Positions 51,684 to 60,646 of a DNA stretch of 64,000 nucleotides are shown here, piece by piece (within the stretch, counting starts at the first letter, position 1; each line of letters begins with the position of its first letter). This stretch comes from CAVYBY01 sp963766935 (GTDB lineage: Bacteria > Actinomycetota > UBA4738 > HRBIN12), in contig CAVYBY010000002.1 in NCBI GenBank assembly GCA_963766935.1, positions 248,001-312,000 on the forward strand, written 5' to 3'. Both the position numbers and the translations under genes were made by a program. Under the pieces are notes generated by a model. It made no database searches. It was not told the origin of the DNA and worked only from the letters and a program-made list of their open reading frames with translations.

Positions 51684-52178
51684 ATGAGCCGGCCGGAGGC
51701 GCGCGGAAAGACCGGCACCCCCAGCAAGACTCGTCTCAAGCCGGCGCGGCCGCGCGATCGGCTCGGCCGGCCGCTGGCGTGGGAGGCGACCAACGAGCTC
51801 GAGCTCGAGGACTACGACTCGAAACCGCTCGAGGAGAACCACGAATTGGGAAGGGCGGCCACGCGCGCCGGCAGGTACTTCCCGGCACACGAAGCCTGGG
51901 AGACGGCCTGGAAGCAGGCCCGTGGTACCGGAGACGAAGAGTTCTTCAAAGGGCTGTCTCAGATGGGCGCGGGGTATGTGCATCTGTTGCGTGGCAACGC
52001 TCATGGCGCAATCACGCTGCTCCGGCGGGCGGCGAGCCGCATCACTCGCTACCCCGATCCGCACCACGAGATCGCCACGGCCGCGCTGACCTCCCGGCTG
52101 GAGTCCGACGCCGAACGGGTCGCGAGCGGGGACCTCGTCCCGGGCGAGACGGCGACGTTCGAGCCCCCGGACGTGTAG
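51684..52178 (+). CDS. DUF309 domain protein
   Basis: A 164-residue protein. The C-terminal DUF309 helical domain contains the signature RYFPAHEAWETAWKQA and LSQMGAGYVHLLRGNAHGAI. The N-terminal about 50 residues are basic and low-complexity (ARGKTGTPSKTRLKPARP). Function unknown. ATG lies 7 nt after TACCAT (51671-51676). No membrane segment. Confidence 0.83.
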   Translation: MSRPEARGKTGTPSKTRLKPARPRDRLGRPLAWEATNELELEDYDSKPLEENHELGRAATRAGRYFPAHEAWETAWKQARGTGDEEFFKGLSQMGAGYVHLLRGNAHGAITLLRRAASRITRYPDPHHEIATAALTSRLESDAERVASGDLVPGETATFEPPDV

Positions 52179-52189
52179 CCTTCCCTCGA

Positions 52190-52912
52190 ATGGCATCGCT
52201 GACCACCCGTGAAATCGAATGGAAAGGCAGGACCGGTCCCTTCGGGATCCTGCTTGGACCGGGCGTGTTCAGCCCCACCGCCACCAGCCGGACGATGGCC
52301 GACGCCATCGAACTGGACCCCAGCGACACGGTCATCGATGTCGGCTGCGGCAGCGGCGTCCTTTCGTTCGTCGCCGCGAGACTGGGTGCCAAGCAAGTCA
52401 TCGGTTGCGATCTCTCCGGGCCCGCGGTCGAAGCGGCCAGGGAGAATGCCAAGCGGCTCGGGCTCCAGGACGTCTGTGAGTTTCGCCAGGGCGACCTGCT
52501 CGAGCCGGTGCGGGACGTCCGCGCCAGCGTCTTGATCGGCGACGTCTCGGGCATTCCCGACGAGATCGCGCGCGTCTCGGGTTGGTTCGACGACGTGCCG
52601 GCCGGTGGACCGACCGGGGCGGAGCTGCCGAGAAAGATGCTTGCTTCGATCGGTGACACGCTCGCACCTGGTGGGCGGCTCTATCTTCCGACCGGGTCGA
52701 TCCAGGACGAGGGGGCCATCCTCGAGGCCGCTCGCTCCGTGTTCGGCGCCGCCAACATCCAGCAGATGCTCGAGCGCGAGTTCCCGCTTCCCGACCTCGT
52801 GGCGAAGTCCAAGGCGGTCGCGCGGATGATGAAGGAAGGCCTGCTCAATCTTCATCGTCGCGGCAGCCGGCTGCTGTGGAGCCTCCGTATCTGGAGATGC
52901 GTCCGCGACTAG
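52190..52912 (+). CDS. class I SAM-dependent methyltransferase
   Basis: A 240-residue methyltransferase. Motif I is TVIDVGCGSGVLSFVAARLG, post-I VIGCDLSGPAVEAARENAKR, then LIGDVSGIPDEIA and the C-terminal lobe ending WSLRIWRCVRD. The small size and PrmA/UbiE-like core suggest a methyltransferase on a small molecule or protein, but substrate is unknown. TAGCCT lies 8 nt before ATG. Confidence 0.84.
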   Translation: MASLTTREIEWKGRTGPFGILLGPGVFSPTATSRTMADAIELDPSDTVIDVGCGSGVLSFVAARLGAKQVIGCDLSGPAVEAARENAKRLGLQDVCEFRQGDLLEPVRDVRASVLIGDVSGIPDEIARVSGWFDDVPAGGPTGAELPRKMLASIGDTLAPGGRLYLPTGSIQDEGAILEAARSVFGAANIQQMLEREFPLPDLVAKSKAVARMMKEGLLNLHRRGSRLLWSLRIWRCVRD

Positions 52913-52928
52913 CCGCGCATGCGCGGGC

Positions 52929-53444
52929 TCAGGCCCGCGAATCGTCCGGCCGAACCTCGGCCACCGCGTCCACCTCGTAGCCCGCCGAGCGCAGATGCTC
53001 GCCGCCTCCGCGGTCGATGGCGAGAATGATCCGTTCGATCGTGGCGCCCGAAGCCTGCAGGATCTCGGCCGCCGCCCGCACCTGATGTCCGGTCGTGCTC
53101 ACGTCCTCGAGCAGGGCGACGCGGGCCCCGGCCTGAAGCGTTCCCTCGATCTGCTGCCGCGTCCCGTAGGCCTTCGGCTCCTTGCGCACGACGACCACCG
53201 GGAGCCCGGTGTGCAGCGATACGGCGGCCACGAGCAGCATCGCGGCTCCCTCCGGCGCCGCCAGCATGGTGATCCCGTCCGGCAGCCGGTCGCCGACCGC
53301 GGCCGCGATCTCGCGCAGCAGATCGGGACGCGTGAGGAACAGGAACTTGTCGAGGTAGACGCCGGAGCGGGCGCCGCTCGACAGTTCGAAGTCTCCGTGA
53401 AGCTCGGAGACCTCGAGCATCCGCCGGACCAGGTCGTCGCCCAC
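52929..53444 (-). CDS. pyrE: orotate phosphoribosyltransferase
   Basis: A 171-residue PyrE making OMP from orotate and PRPP in de novo pyrimidine synthesis. PRPP motif VALLEDVSTTGHQVRAA is clear (ED-STTG), with FELSSGARSGVYLDKFLFLT upstream and PVVVVRKEPKAYGTRQQIEG for the flexible loop. GTG at 53444 has TATGCT 8 nt upstream on its strand. Its promoter overlaps that of the divergent pyrD, so the two steps of one pathway may share control. Confidence 0.93.
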   Translation of the reverse strand: MGDDLVRRMLEVSELHGDFELSSGARSGVYLDKFLFLTRPDLLREIAAAVGDRLPDGITMLAAPEGAAMLLVAAVSLHTGLPVVVVRKEPKAYGTRQQIEGTLQAGARVALLEDVSTTGHQVRAAAEILQASGATIERIILAIDRGGGEHLRSAGYEVDAVAEVRPDDSRA

Positions 53445-53452
53445 CGGCGCCG

Positions 53453-53460
53453 AGCATAAT
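53453..53460. promoter_or_regulatory. overlapping divergent -10 elements for pyrE and pyrD
   Basis: AGCATAAT contains CATAAT on the plus strand (53455-53460, 7 nt before pyrD ATG at 53468) and TATGCT on the minus strand (53458-53453, 8 nt before the pyrE GTG at 53444). Confidence 0.5.
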
Positions 53461-53467
53461 GGCGCCG

Positions 53468-54484
53468 ATGGGCTGGTACGCCGCCGTTGGCCGACCCGTG
53501 CTCGCGGCGTTGCCCGCCGAGACGGCCCACCGCGTCGCTCTGGTTCTGCTCGGGCTCCCCCTGCCGTGGGGCCGGATCGGTGGCGCGCTGGACGACCCCG
53601 TGCTCCGGACCGAGCTTGCCGGCATCCCCATCGACAATCCGGTCGGCCTCGCGGCGGGCTTCGACAAGGGGATGGAGCGGCTGGATCCGCTGGGCGCGCT
53701 CGGCTTCGGCTTCGTGACCGGCGGGACGGTCACGCGCGCGAAGCGTCCCGGCAACCCCGCGCCCCGCATCGTCCGCGACCGCCCGAACCGCGCGCTCGTG
53801 AATTCGATGGGGCTGCCCAACCCGGGAGCGGAGGCCGCCGCCGTCCGGCTGGCCCGGGGGCGGAGAACGGCGCCGCGGATCGCGAGCGTCGCCGACGAGG
53901 ATCTGGCGGAGGCGGCCGAGACCGTCTCGCTGCTCGACCCGCTGGTCGACGGGTTCGAGCTCAACGCCAGCTCGCCGAACGCCGGCTGGGCTCACCGGGC
54001 GGCGCACGTCGAGGCTCTGCTCAACGAGCTCCGCGGGCGGACGGTGAAACCGATCTTCCTCAAGCTGCCTCCGTTCGAGCGCGGCGCCGAGGAAGAACCG
54101 GTGCTCGCCATGGCGGTGGCGGCCGGCGCGGCCGGCGCATCGGGGTTGATCTGCTCGAACACGCGGCCGGTGCAGGAGCGCCGGCTCGCGAGCGGCCGCG
54201 GTGGTCTTTCAGGCCCGCCGCTCTTTACCCGGACGCCGCAGATCGTTCGCGCGGTTCGCCGGGCGACCGGCGCCGCTCTCCCGATCGTTGCCTGTGGTGG
54301 CATCGGCTCCACGGACGAAGTCGTGGCGTGCCTGGCGGCGGGGGCGTCCGCGGTCCAGATCTACACCGCCTTCGTCTACCGGGGCCCGGGGATCGTCGGC
54401 GAGCTGACCCGGGGACTGGCAGCCATGCTGCACGCCGAGGGCCGCACCCTGCAGGAGCTCGTCGGCTCGGCCATCCCGGATTGA
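53468..54484 (+). CDS. pyrD: dihydroorotate dehydrogenase (class 2, quinone-type)
   Basis: A 338-residue FMN enzyme oxidising dihydroorotate to orotate. NPVGLAAGFDKGMERLDPLG, GFVTGGTVTRAKRPGNPAPR, NSMGLPNPGA, DGFELNASSPNAGW (catalytic Ser region), KLPPFERGAEEEP and VACGGIGSTDEVVACLAAGA are class 2 motifs. The short N-terminal helix could contact the membrane and quinone. ATG at 53468 is chosen because CATAAT lies 7 nt upstream; the ATG at 53459 overlaps that hexamer. Divergent from pyrE. Confidence 0.94.
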   Translation: MGWYAAVGRPVLAALPAETAHRVALVLLGLPLPWGRIGGALDDPVLRTELAGIPIDNPVGLAAGFDKGMERLDPLGALGFGFVTGGTVTRAKRPGNPAPRIVRDRPNRALVNSMGLPNPGAEAAAVRLARGRRTAPRIASVADEDLAEAAETVSLLDPLVDGFELNASSPNAGWAHRAAHVEALLNELRGRTVKPIFLKLPPFERGAEEEPVLAMAVAAGAAGASGLICSNTRPVQERRLASGRGGLSGPPLFTRTPQIVRAVRRATGAALPIVACGGIGSTDEVVACLAAGASAVQIYTAFVYRGPGIVGELTRGLAAMLHAEGRTLQELVGSAIPD

Positions 54485-54503
54485 GGCGCGGTCTTGCCGC
54501 GCC
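54485..54503 (+). terminator. hairpin at the end of pyrD
   Basis: GGCGCGG (54485-54491) and CCGCGCC (54497-54503) form a perfect 7-bp stem directly after the stop codon. There is no T-tract. Confidence 0.45.
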
Positions 54504-54556
54504 CGGGTCGGCCCGCCAAGATGACCCGATTCCACAAACCGAACAGGGGGGAGAGG

Positions 54557-55660
54557 GTGTCCGACGCCGCCCAGGCGCCAGAATCGAGCACCGAGGCCGT
54601 CCGGTTCGACGGCGTCGTGAAGCGGTTCGGCGATGTCGTCGCCGTCGCAGGGGTCGACCTCGAGATCCGCGAAGGTGAGTTCTTCTCGATGCTCGGCCCC
54701 TCGGGCTCCGGCAAGACGACGTGCCTGCGGATGATCGCGGGCTTCGAGCAGCCGTCGGAAGGACGGATCCTGCTCGGCGGCCGGGACGTCTCGCGGCTCG
54801 CCCCATACGAGCGCGACGTCAACACGGTGTTCCAGGACTACGCACTCTTCCCGCACATGACGGTCGAGCAGAACGTCGCATACGGGCTCATGGTCAAGAA
54901 GGTGGCACGGACCCAGCGGACCGAGCGGGTCGCCCGGGCGCTGGAGATGGTGCGACTCGAAGGGCTCGGGGACCGCAAGCCCAGTCAGCTCTCGGGCGGC
55001 CAGCGGCAGCGCGTCGCGCTCGCCCGCGCGCTCGTGATGCGGCCCAAGGTGCTGCTCCTGGACGAGCCGCTCGGAGCCCTCGACCTCAAGCTGCGCCAGG
55101 CGATGCAGATCGAGCTCAAAGAGATCCAGCAGGACGTGGGGCTGACGTTCGTCTACGTGACCCACGACCAGGAGGAAGCGCTCACGATGAGCGACCGCAT
55201 CGCCGTGTTCAGCCACGGCCGCATCGAGCAGGTCGGATCGCCGGCGGACGTCTACGAGCGTCCGGCGACCGGCTTCGTGGCCGGGTTCGTCGGGGTCTCC
55301 AACGTGCTCGACGGCGAGGCGGCCCGCGCCGTGACCGGCGCGGACGGCGCGTTCACGATCCGCCCGGAGAAGATCGCAATGGGCGAGCCGGAGGGCCCCG
55401 TCGCGGGCGACGAGTGGACGACGACCGGCCGCGTGCGTGAGGTCGTATATCTGGGTGCGATCACGCGATACGTGGTCGAGCTGGACGGGGGCGGCGAGCT
55501 GGTCGTGATGCGCCAGAATCTCGACACCTCCTCGATGGAGGCACTGCAGGTACGGGGAAGAGCCGTTCGGCTCGTTTGGAAACGGAGCAACAACCGTCGG
55601 GTGGCAGAGGCGGCCGGGGCGGACGAAGGTGCGATGGACCAGGAGGAGGGGGCTCGATGA
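54557..55660 (+). CDS. polyamine-type ABC transporter ATP-binding protein (PotA-like)
   Basis: A 367-residue ATPase. Walker A LGPSGSGKTTCLRMI, Q-loop NTVFQDYALFPHMTV, signature LSGGQRQRVALARAL, Walker B VLLLDEPLGALD and switch VYVTHDQEEAL. The C-terminal part is the TOBE-like regulatory domain (FTIRPEKIAMGEPEG). It energises uptake with the two permeases downstream, probably of spermidine/putrescine type. GTG at 54557 has AGGGGGGAGAGG immediately upstream; ATG at 54494 is less likely. The stop overlaps the binding-protein start (ATGA). Confidence 0.92.
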   Translation: MSDAAQAPESSTEAVRFDGVVKRFGDVVAVAGVDLEIREGEFFSMLGPSGSGKTTCLRMIAGFEQPSEGRILLGGRDVSRLAPYERDVNTVFQDYALFPHMTVEQNVAYGLMVKKVARTQRTERVARALEMVRLEGLGDRKPSQLSGGQRQRVALARALVMRPKVLLLDEPLGALDLKLRQAMQIELKEIQQDVGLTFVYVTHDQEEALTMSDRIAVFSHGRIEQVGSPADVYERPATGFVAGFVGVSNVLDGEAARAVTGADGAFTIRPEKIAMGEPEGPVAGDEWTTTGRVREVVYLGAITRYVVELDGGGELVVMRQNLDTSSMEALQVRGRAVRLVWKRSNNRRVAEAAGADEGAMDQEEGAR

Positions 55661-56911
55661 TCAGGTGGGCGAGGGCGGTTGCGGCAGTCGGCGCGGTGGC
55701 GCTGGCTGCGGCCGCGTGCAGCAACTCGAACGGTGGGGGGAGCGGGGACAACACCAAGATCGTTCCCGCCAAGACCTACAGCTCGATCGGCCAAACGGAA
55801 GGCGCGTTGTCGCTGATCGCGTGGAACGGCTACACGGAGGACGGATCGAACGATCCCGCCTATGACTGGGTGACGCCGTTCGAGACGGACACCGGCTGTC
55901 AGGTGAACGTTCACTACGCGGATACGTCCGACGAGATGGTGACGTTGATGCGGCAGAGCGGCGGAAGCGCCTACGACGGTGTGTCGGCATCCGGAGACGC
56001 CACCAACCGGCTCATCGCCGGCCACGACGTCGGTGCGATCGACCCGGCGCTCTTCCCGGCCCTTTCCGACGTCATCGCGCCGCTCAATCCGCAGACCGGC
56101 ACGAACATCGGCCACTACGCGGTCGACGGCAACATCTACGGCGTGCCGTACATGTACGGCCCCAACTTCCTCATGTACAACACCGACGTCGTGAAGCCGG
56201 CGCCGTCGAGCTGGGACATCACGTTCGAACCCACGCTGGACGGCAGCCCCAATCCGTACGCCGGGAAGCTGACGGCCTACGACTCCGCGATCTACATCGC
56301 CGACGCGGCGCTGTACCTGAAGGCGCACAACCCCGATCTGGGAATCACCGACCCCTACGAGCTCACGTCCGACCAGCTCGACGCCGCGGTGACGCTCCTC
56401 GAGGCACAAGCGCCGTTGATCACCAAGTACTGGGCGCTGTACACGCGACGAGATCGACGGCTTCACGGACAACTCGATGGTGGCCGGGACGGCGTGGCCG
56501 GTGAACATGACCTATGCGAAGGCCGACGTGTCCGTCGCCGCCGTGATCCCGTCGGAGGGCGTCACGGGCTGGGCCGACACGTGGATGATCTCGGCCAACG
56601 CGCCGCACCCCAACTGCATGCTCAAGTGGATGGCGTGGACGCTGACTCCGGACGTACAGGCCGAGGTCGGCATCTGGTACGGCGCCGCGGGGAGCAACAC
56701 GAAGTCCTGCGAGGCCATCGCAAAGAGCCTCGGCAACGGCGGAGAGGACCTCGTCAACACGGTCGAGTACTCGTTCTGCGGCAACGTGGACTTCCTGAAC
56801 TCGCTTGCGCTGTGGAAGACACCGCAGGCCAACTGCGGCGACGACCGCGGAGCGACCTGCACCGACTACAGCGTGTGGCAGCAGAAGTGGACAGAGATTC
56901 GAGGCGCCTGA
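55657..56911 (+). pseudogene. polyamine-type ABC transporter substrate-binding lipoprotein, single-base frameshift
   Basis: A binding lipoprotein of the PotD/PotF type. Lipobox AAAACSNSN follows a signal peptide; the N-terminal portion (LSLIAWNGYTEDGS, YGVPYMYGPNFLMYNTDV) runs to KYWALYT near 56445. There the frame shifts: DEIDGFTDNSMVAGTAWPVN and the rest (to CTDYSVWQQKWTEIRG) continue in the +1 frame from 56448. Removing one G at about 56445 (TACACG C GAC to TACACC GAC) restores one ORF of about 418 residues. It could be a true mutation, disabling the operon, or an assembly/sequencing error. ATG overlaps the ATPase stop. Confidence 0.8.
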
Positions 56912-56918
56912 GCGGCGT

Positions 56919-56950
56919 CGGCCCCGGGGGCGTGTTCGCCCCCGGGGCCG
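56919..56950 (+). terminator. very stable hairpin after the polyamine binding-protein gene
   Basis: Arms CGGCCCCGGGGGCG (56919-56932) and CGCCCCCGGGGCCG (56937-56950) are a perfect 14-bp inverted repeat with loop TGTT, 7 bp after the stop of the frameshifted gene and 34 bp before the first permease. No T-tract. Confidence 0.6.
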
Positions 56951-56984
56951 GGCCGCACGCTGCGGGACCGCCGGGGCGTCGTCC

Positions 56985-57878
56985 ATGACGTCCGAGCGCT
57001 CGACCGCCGGGCTGGTTCACCGGGCGTCCACGTTCCTGCACCGCCACCGTGGCCTGCGGCTCGGGGTTCTCCTGGGCGGGCCGCTGGCCTGGTTCGTCGG
57101 GATCTACCTGGGGTCCCTGGTCCTGCTGCTGCTCTCGGCGTTCTGGCACGTCGACGTCTTCACGAGCGAGACGGTGCGGACCTGGGACCTCGGGAACTTC
57201 CGGATCCTTCTGCGCGATCCCGTCTACCGCACGATCGCGTCCAGGACCCTCCGCCTGTCCGTCGCCGTCACCGTCACCGACATCGTCCTGGCGTTCCCGC
57301 TGGCCTACTACGCGGCACGGCTCGCGACACCGCGCATGCGGAACGCGCTGCTCGTCGCCGTCATCGTTCCGCTCTGGGCGAACTATCTCGTGCGGGTCTT
57401 CGCCTGGAAGCTGATCCTTTCTCCGGGGGGATTCCTCAACTGGCTGGTCGAGGCGGTCAGCCCCGCCTCGTTGACGCTCGCCAACTCGGACTGGGCCATC
57501 TGGTTGACGTTCAGCTACCTCTGGCTGCCCTTCACGCTGCTCCCGATCTACGGAGCGCTCGAGCGGGTGCCCGGCTCGTTCCTGGAAGCGTCCTCGGACC
57601 TCGGCGCGAAGGGGCTGACCACGTTCCGGCGCGTCGTGCTCCCGCTGGTCGTCCCGGGTGTGGTCGCCGGATCCATCTTCTCGTTCTCGCTCACACTGGG
57701 CGACTACATCGTGCCGAGTCTGTCGGGCAACACGAAGTTCATCGGCAACGTCATCTTCGACAACGTGGGGGTCGCGAACAACAGTCCGTTCGCCGCGGCG
57801 TTCGCGCTGGTCCCGATCGCCATCATGGCCGTATACCTGCTCCTGGCGAAGCGCGCGGGCGCGTTCGAGGCGCTCTGA
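56985..57878 (+). CDS. polyamine-type ABC transporter permease (PotB-like)
   Basis: A 297-residue permease. GGPLAWFVGIYLGSLVLLLL starts the first helix. The conserved EAA loop is near YGALERVPGSFLEASSDLGAKGL, with RRVVLPLVVPGVVAGSIFSF following. It forms the channel with the next gene product. ATG at 56985 lies 34 bp after the hairpin, and the next gene follows after 1 bp. Confidence 0.9.
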   Translation: MTSERSTAGLVHRASTFLHRHRGLRLGVLLGGPLAWFVGIYLGSLVLLLLSAFWHVDVFTSETVRTWDLGNFRILLRDPVYRTIASRTLRLSVAVTVTDIVLAFPLAYYAARLATPRMRNALLVAVIVPLWANYLVRVFAWKLILSPGGFLNWLVEAVSPASLTLANSDWAIWLTFSYLWLPFTLLPIYGALERVPGSFLEASSDLGAKGLTTFRRVVLPLVVPGVVAGSIFSFSLTLGDYIVPSLSGNTKFIGNVIFDNVGVANNSPFAAAFALVPIAIMAVYLLLAKRAGAFEAL

Positions 57879-57879
57879 G

Positions 57880-58704
57880 ATGGAGTCCAAGGCGGCGCGA
57901 TCGCTGATCCGAGCGGGGTCGGTCGTGACGCTTGCGTTCCTGTATCTGCCGCTCGTGATCGCGGTGCTCTATGCCTTCAACGACAGTGTCGGGCAGAAAT
58001 GGCCGATCGAGCGGTTCACCCTGAGGTACTTCAGCCTCGCCTGGCACAACACGGAACTGCGTTCCGCGCTGACGAACTCCCTGATCGTTGCGTCGGTCGC
58101 GACCGTGCTTGCGTTGTTCCTCGGCAGCGCGGCCGCCTTTGCCGTCCACCGCCACCAATTCTTCGGCCGCAACGCCGTGTCGCTGCTGCTGGTGCTGCCG
58201 ATCTCGCTGCCGGGCATCGCGACGGCGATCGCCCTGAACTCGACGTTCACCAACTTCGGCGTCTCACTCGGATTGCTGACGATCATGATCGGGCACTCCA
58301 CGTTCTGCATCGTGGTGGTCTTCAACAACGTAATCGCGAGGCTGCGGCGCACACCGACCTCGCTCGTCGAGGCCTCGATGGATCTCGGCGCCGACGGCTG
58401 GCAGACCTTCCGCCATGTGACGTTCCCGGCGGTCCGCTCGGCGTTCCTCGCCGGGGGGCTCCTTGCGTTCGCACTGTCGTTCGACGAGATCATCGTGACC
58501 AACTTCTTGGCGGGCTCCGAGCTGACGATCCCGAAGTTCATCTACAACAACCTCAGGCAGCCGAGGAACCGGCCCATCGTCAACGTGGTCGCGGTGGGCG
58601 CCATGGTCGTCATGCTCGTCCCGGTGATGATCGCGCAGCGACTGGCGGGCTCCGCGGAGACCGCGGGGCGTCCGGCTCGGGGCATCCCCGCCGGCGGCGA
58701 GTGA
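57880..58704 (+). CDS. polyamine-type ABC transporter permease (PotC-like)
   Basis: A 274-residue permease. First helix at VVTLAFLYLPLVIAVLYAFN, the EAA loop at TPTSLVEASMDLGADGWQTF followed by FPAVRSAFLAGGLLAFALSF. Length and order are typical of PotC. It starts 1 bp after the PotB-like stop and ends 1 bp before the convergent bpa gene. The operon has ATPase, binding protein (frameshifted) and two permeases. Confidence 0.9.
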   Translation: MESKAARSLIRAGSVVTLAFLYLPLVIAVLYAFNDSVGQKWPIERFTLRYFSLAWHNTELRSALTNSLIVASVATVLALFLGSAAAFAVHRHQFFGRNAVSLLLVLPISLPGIATAIALNSTFTNFGVSLGLLTIMIGHSTFCIVVVFNNVIARLRRTPTSLVEASMDLGADGWQTFRHVTFPAVRSAFLAGGLLAFALSFDEIIVTNFLAGSELTIPKFIYNNLRQPRNRPIVNVVAVGAMVVMLVPVMIAQRLAGSAETAGRPARGIPAGGE

Positions 58705-58705
58705 C

Positions 58706-59206
58706 CTAGAGGTACGGTCCGCTTCGCTGCTGAGCGTCCGGCGACGGATTCTGCGCGAGGAGACCCCGGCGCCGAAGCTCTTCGAACTGGGCCCGGGCGG
58801 CGGCCTGCTGGGTGAACATCGCGGCTTGGATGCCGTGGAAGAGTCCTTCGAGCCAGCCGACGAGCTGGGCCTGCGCCACCCGGATCTCGGCGTCGGACGG
58901 AACCCCCTCGAGCGGCGGCGCCAGGTCGGCCAGCTCTTGCTGGAGATCGTCGGAAATGACGTCGCCGAGCTCGCCGATCGATCGCTGATAGATGTCGGCA
59001 AGACGCTTGCGACCGGGCTCATCCAGGGTGGCCTGCCGCGTCTCCTCCAGCAGCTCGCGGACCATGGAGGCGATCCGAAGCAGCTTGCCCGGCTCGGTGA
59101 CCGCCCCCGCGACGGGGTCGGCGGCGGCCTCGCCCGGCTCGGCCGGGACGGCCTGTACGACCTCCGCGGCCGGCTCCGGTGGCCCGTTCGGCCGCTCGTC
59201 GCTCAT
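58706..59206 (-). CDS. bpa: bacterial proteasome activator Bpa (DUF2587)
   Basis: A 166-residue Bpa, a ring-forming, ATP-independent activator of the 20S proteasome in Actinobacteria. Helical core LLRIASMVRELLEETRQATL, RLADIYQRSIGELGDVIS, LVGWLEGLFHGIQAAMFTQQ. The C-terminus SGPYL is the activating GQYL/HbYX-like tail. ATG at 59206 lies 7 nt after TAGCGT; the longer reading to 59266 would overlap the M20 gene. The proteasome genes themselves are not in the window. Confidence 0.92.
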   Translation of the reverse strand: MSDERPNGPPEPAAEVVQAVPAEPGEAAADPVAGAVTEPGKLLRIASMVRELLEETRQATLDEPGRKRLADIYQRSIGELGDVISDDLQQELADLAPPLEGVPSDAEIRVAQAQLVGWLEGLFHGIQAAMFTQQAAARAQFEELRRRGLLAQNPSPDAQQRSGPYL

Positions 59207-59262
59207 GCCGTCCACGCTAGCGCAGCGGCGGGGACGACCGGCACCCGGCCGGGCAAGGGCGC

Positions 59263-60606
59263 TCACGAGCCCAGTCGCCGAAGGAGCAGCGCCTCGGCCA
59301 CGACCGTGCGCTCCAGGTCAAGGAGATCGACGCTCTCGTCGATCGAGTGAGCGTTGGACCGGTCGTCGCCCGCGCCGATGATCACGATCTCGATCCCCGG
59401 GAACGTCTCGGCGAGCATCGGCACGAGCGGGATCGACCCGCCGGAGCCGACTTCGAGGACATCGGTCACGCCGAACGCCTCGGCCATCGCCGATCTCGTC
59501 GCCAGGTGCGCGCGGGACGTGGTGTCGGCGAGATAGCCCGCACCGCCGTCCCCGGTGCGGACGGCCACCCGCACGCCCCACGGGGCGTTGCGAACGAGAT
59601 GGTCCCGCACGTTGGCCGCGGCCAGGTCGGGATCGTCGTCCGGCGCAAGCCGCACGCTGATCCTCGCGCGCGCGGACGGGACGATCTGGTTGGAGGATTC
59701 GCGGACAGACGGGGCGTCGATCCCGACGACGTCGATCGCCGGGGCCGACAGCAGGCGGTCGGCGAGCGGGCCGGAGCCGATCAGCCGGACGTCCTCGAAC
59801 ATGCCGGAGTCGCGACGAAGGTCCTCCTCCAGGACCGGCTCTCCCTGCCAGGCGAAGCGCCGGAGCCCCTCGACCGCCACGTTCCCCTCGTCGTCGTGAA
59901 GGGTCGCGATGATCCGTGCGAGCGAGGTGATCGCGTCGGGAACCGCGCCGCCGAACGTCCCGCTGTGCTGGGCGATCGGCATCACCGCGACGTCGACGAA
60001 GCAATCGACGCCTCCCCGGATGCTCGTTCCGATGGTCGGCGCGCCGGTCCGCTCGTTCCCACCGTCACCCACGATCGCGACATCGGCGCGCAACAGATCG
60101 GCGTTGCCGCCGACAAGATCGGACAGGTGCGCCGTCGAGCACTCCTCTTCGCCTTCGATCAGGATCTTGATCGTCACGGGCGGCTTTGACCCGAGCGCCC
60201 GCAGGGCGGCCGCGTGGACGGCGATGCCGGCCTTGTTGTCGTCGGCCCCCCGGCCGAACAGACGGCCATCGCGGATCTCGGGTTCGAAGGGCGGGCTCGT
60301 CCAGTCGTCCGTGGGGCCCGCCGGTTGGACGTCGTGATGGGCATAGAGCAGGACGGTCGGGGCGCCGGCCGGACCGTCGAGCCGGTCCGTCTATTTGGCC
60401 GACACGGCGGGGTGACCACCTGGTTCGAGCAGCCGTGTCTCGGCGCCCGCCGAGGCCAGCAGCTCCCGGGTCAGCTCGGCGCTCGCCCTGACGTTGGCCG
60501 GGTCGTAGCCGGGATAGCCGACCGAGGGGATCCGGACGAGCCGCGACAGCTCGTCGATCGTCCGGTCGATGTCGTCGTGGATGCGGGCTCGCAGGTCCTC
60601 GCTCAT
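59263..60606 (-). pseudogene. M20-family metallopeptidase (dipeptidase-like) interrupted by an in-frame amber codon
   Basis: A reading frame of 447 codons broken by TAG at 60391-60393 (codon 72). The first segment starts MSEDLRARIHDDIDRTIDEL. After the stop the same frame continues with PTVLLYAHHDVQP (metal ligand), FGRGADDNKAGIAVHAAALR, IEGEEECSTAHL and VRVAVRTGDGGAG, then VIIGAGDDRSNAHSIDE. All expected metal-ligand motifs are present, so only codon 72, in a poorly conserved loop, is aberrant. Recent nonsense mutation, assembly error or suppression are possible. Ends 57 bp from the bpa start. Confidence 0.78.
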
Positions 60607-60646
60607 GCGCACGGCGCAGGGTACCGGTCGAACGGGTGGCCCGGAT

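Noticed and set aside
60391..60393. Pyrrolysine or selenocysteine recoding at the TAG in the M20 gene
   Set aside because: UAG is not the selenocysteine codon. Pyrrolysine is not known for M20 peptidases and no pyl genes are visible, so mutation or sequence error is more likely.
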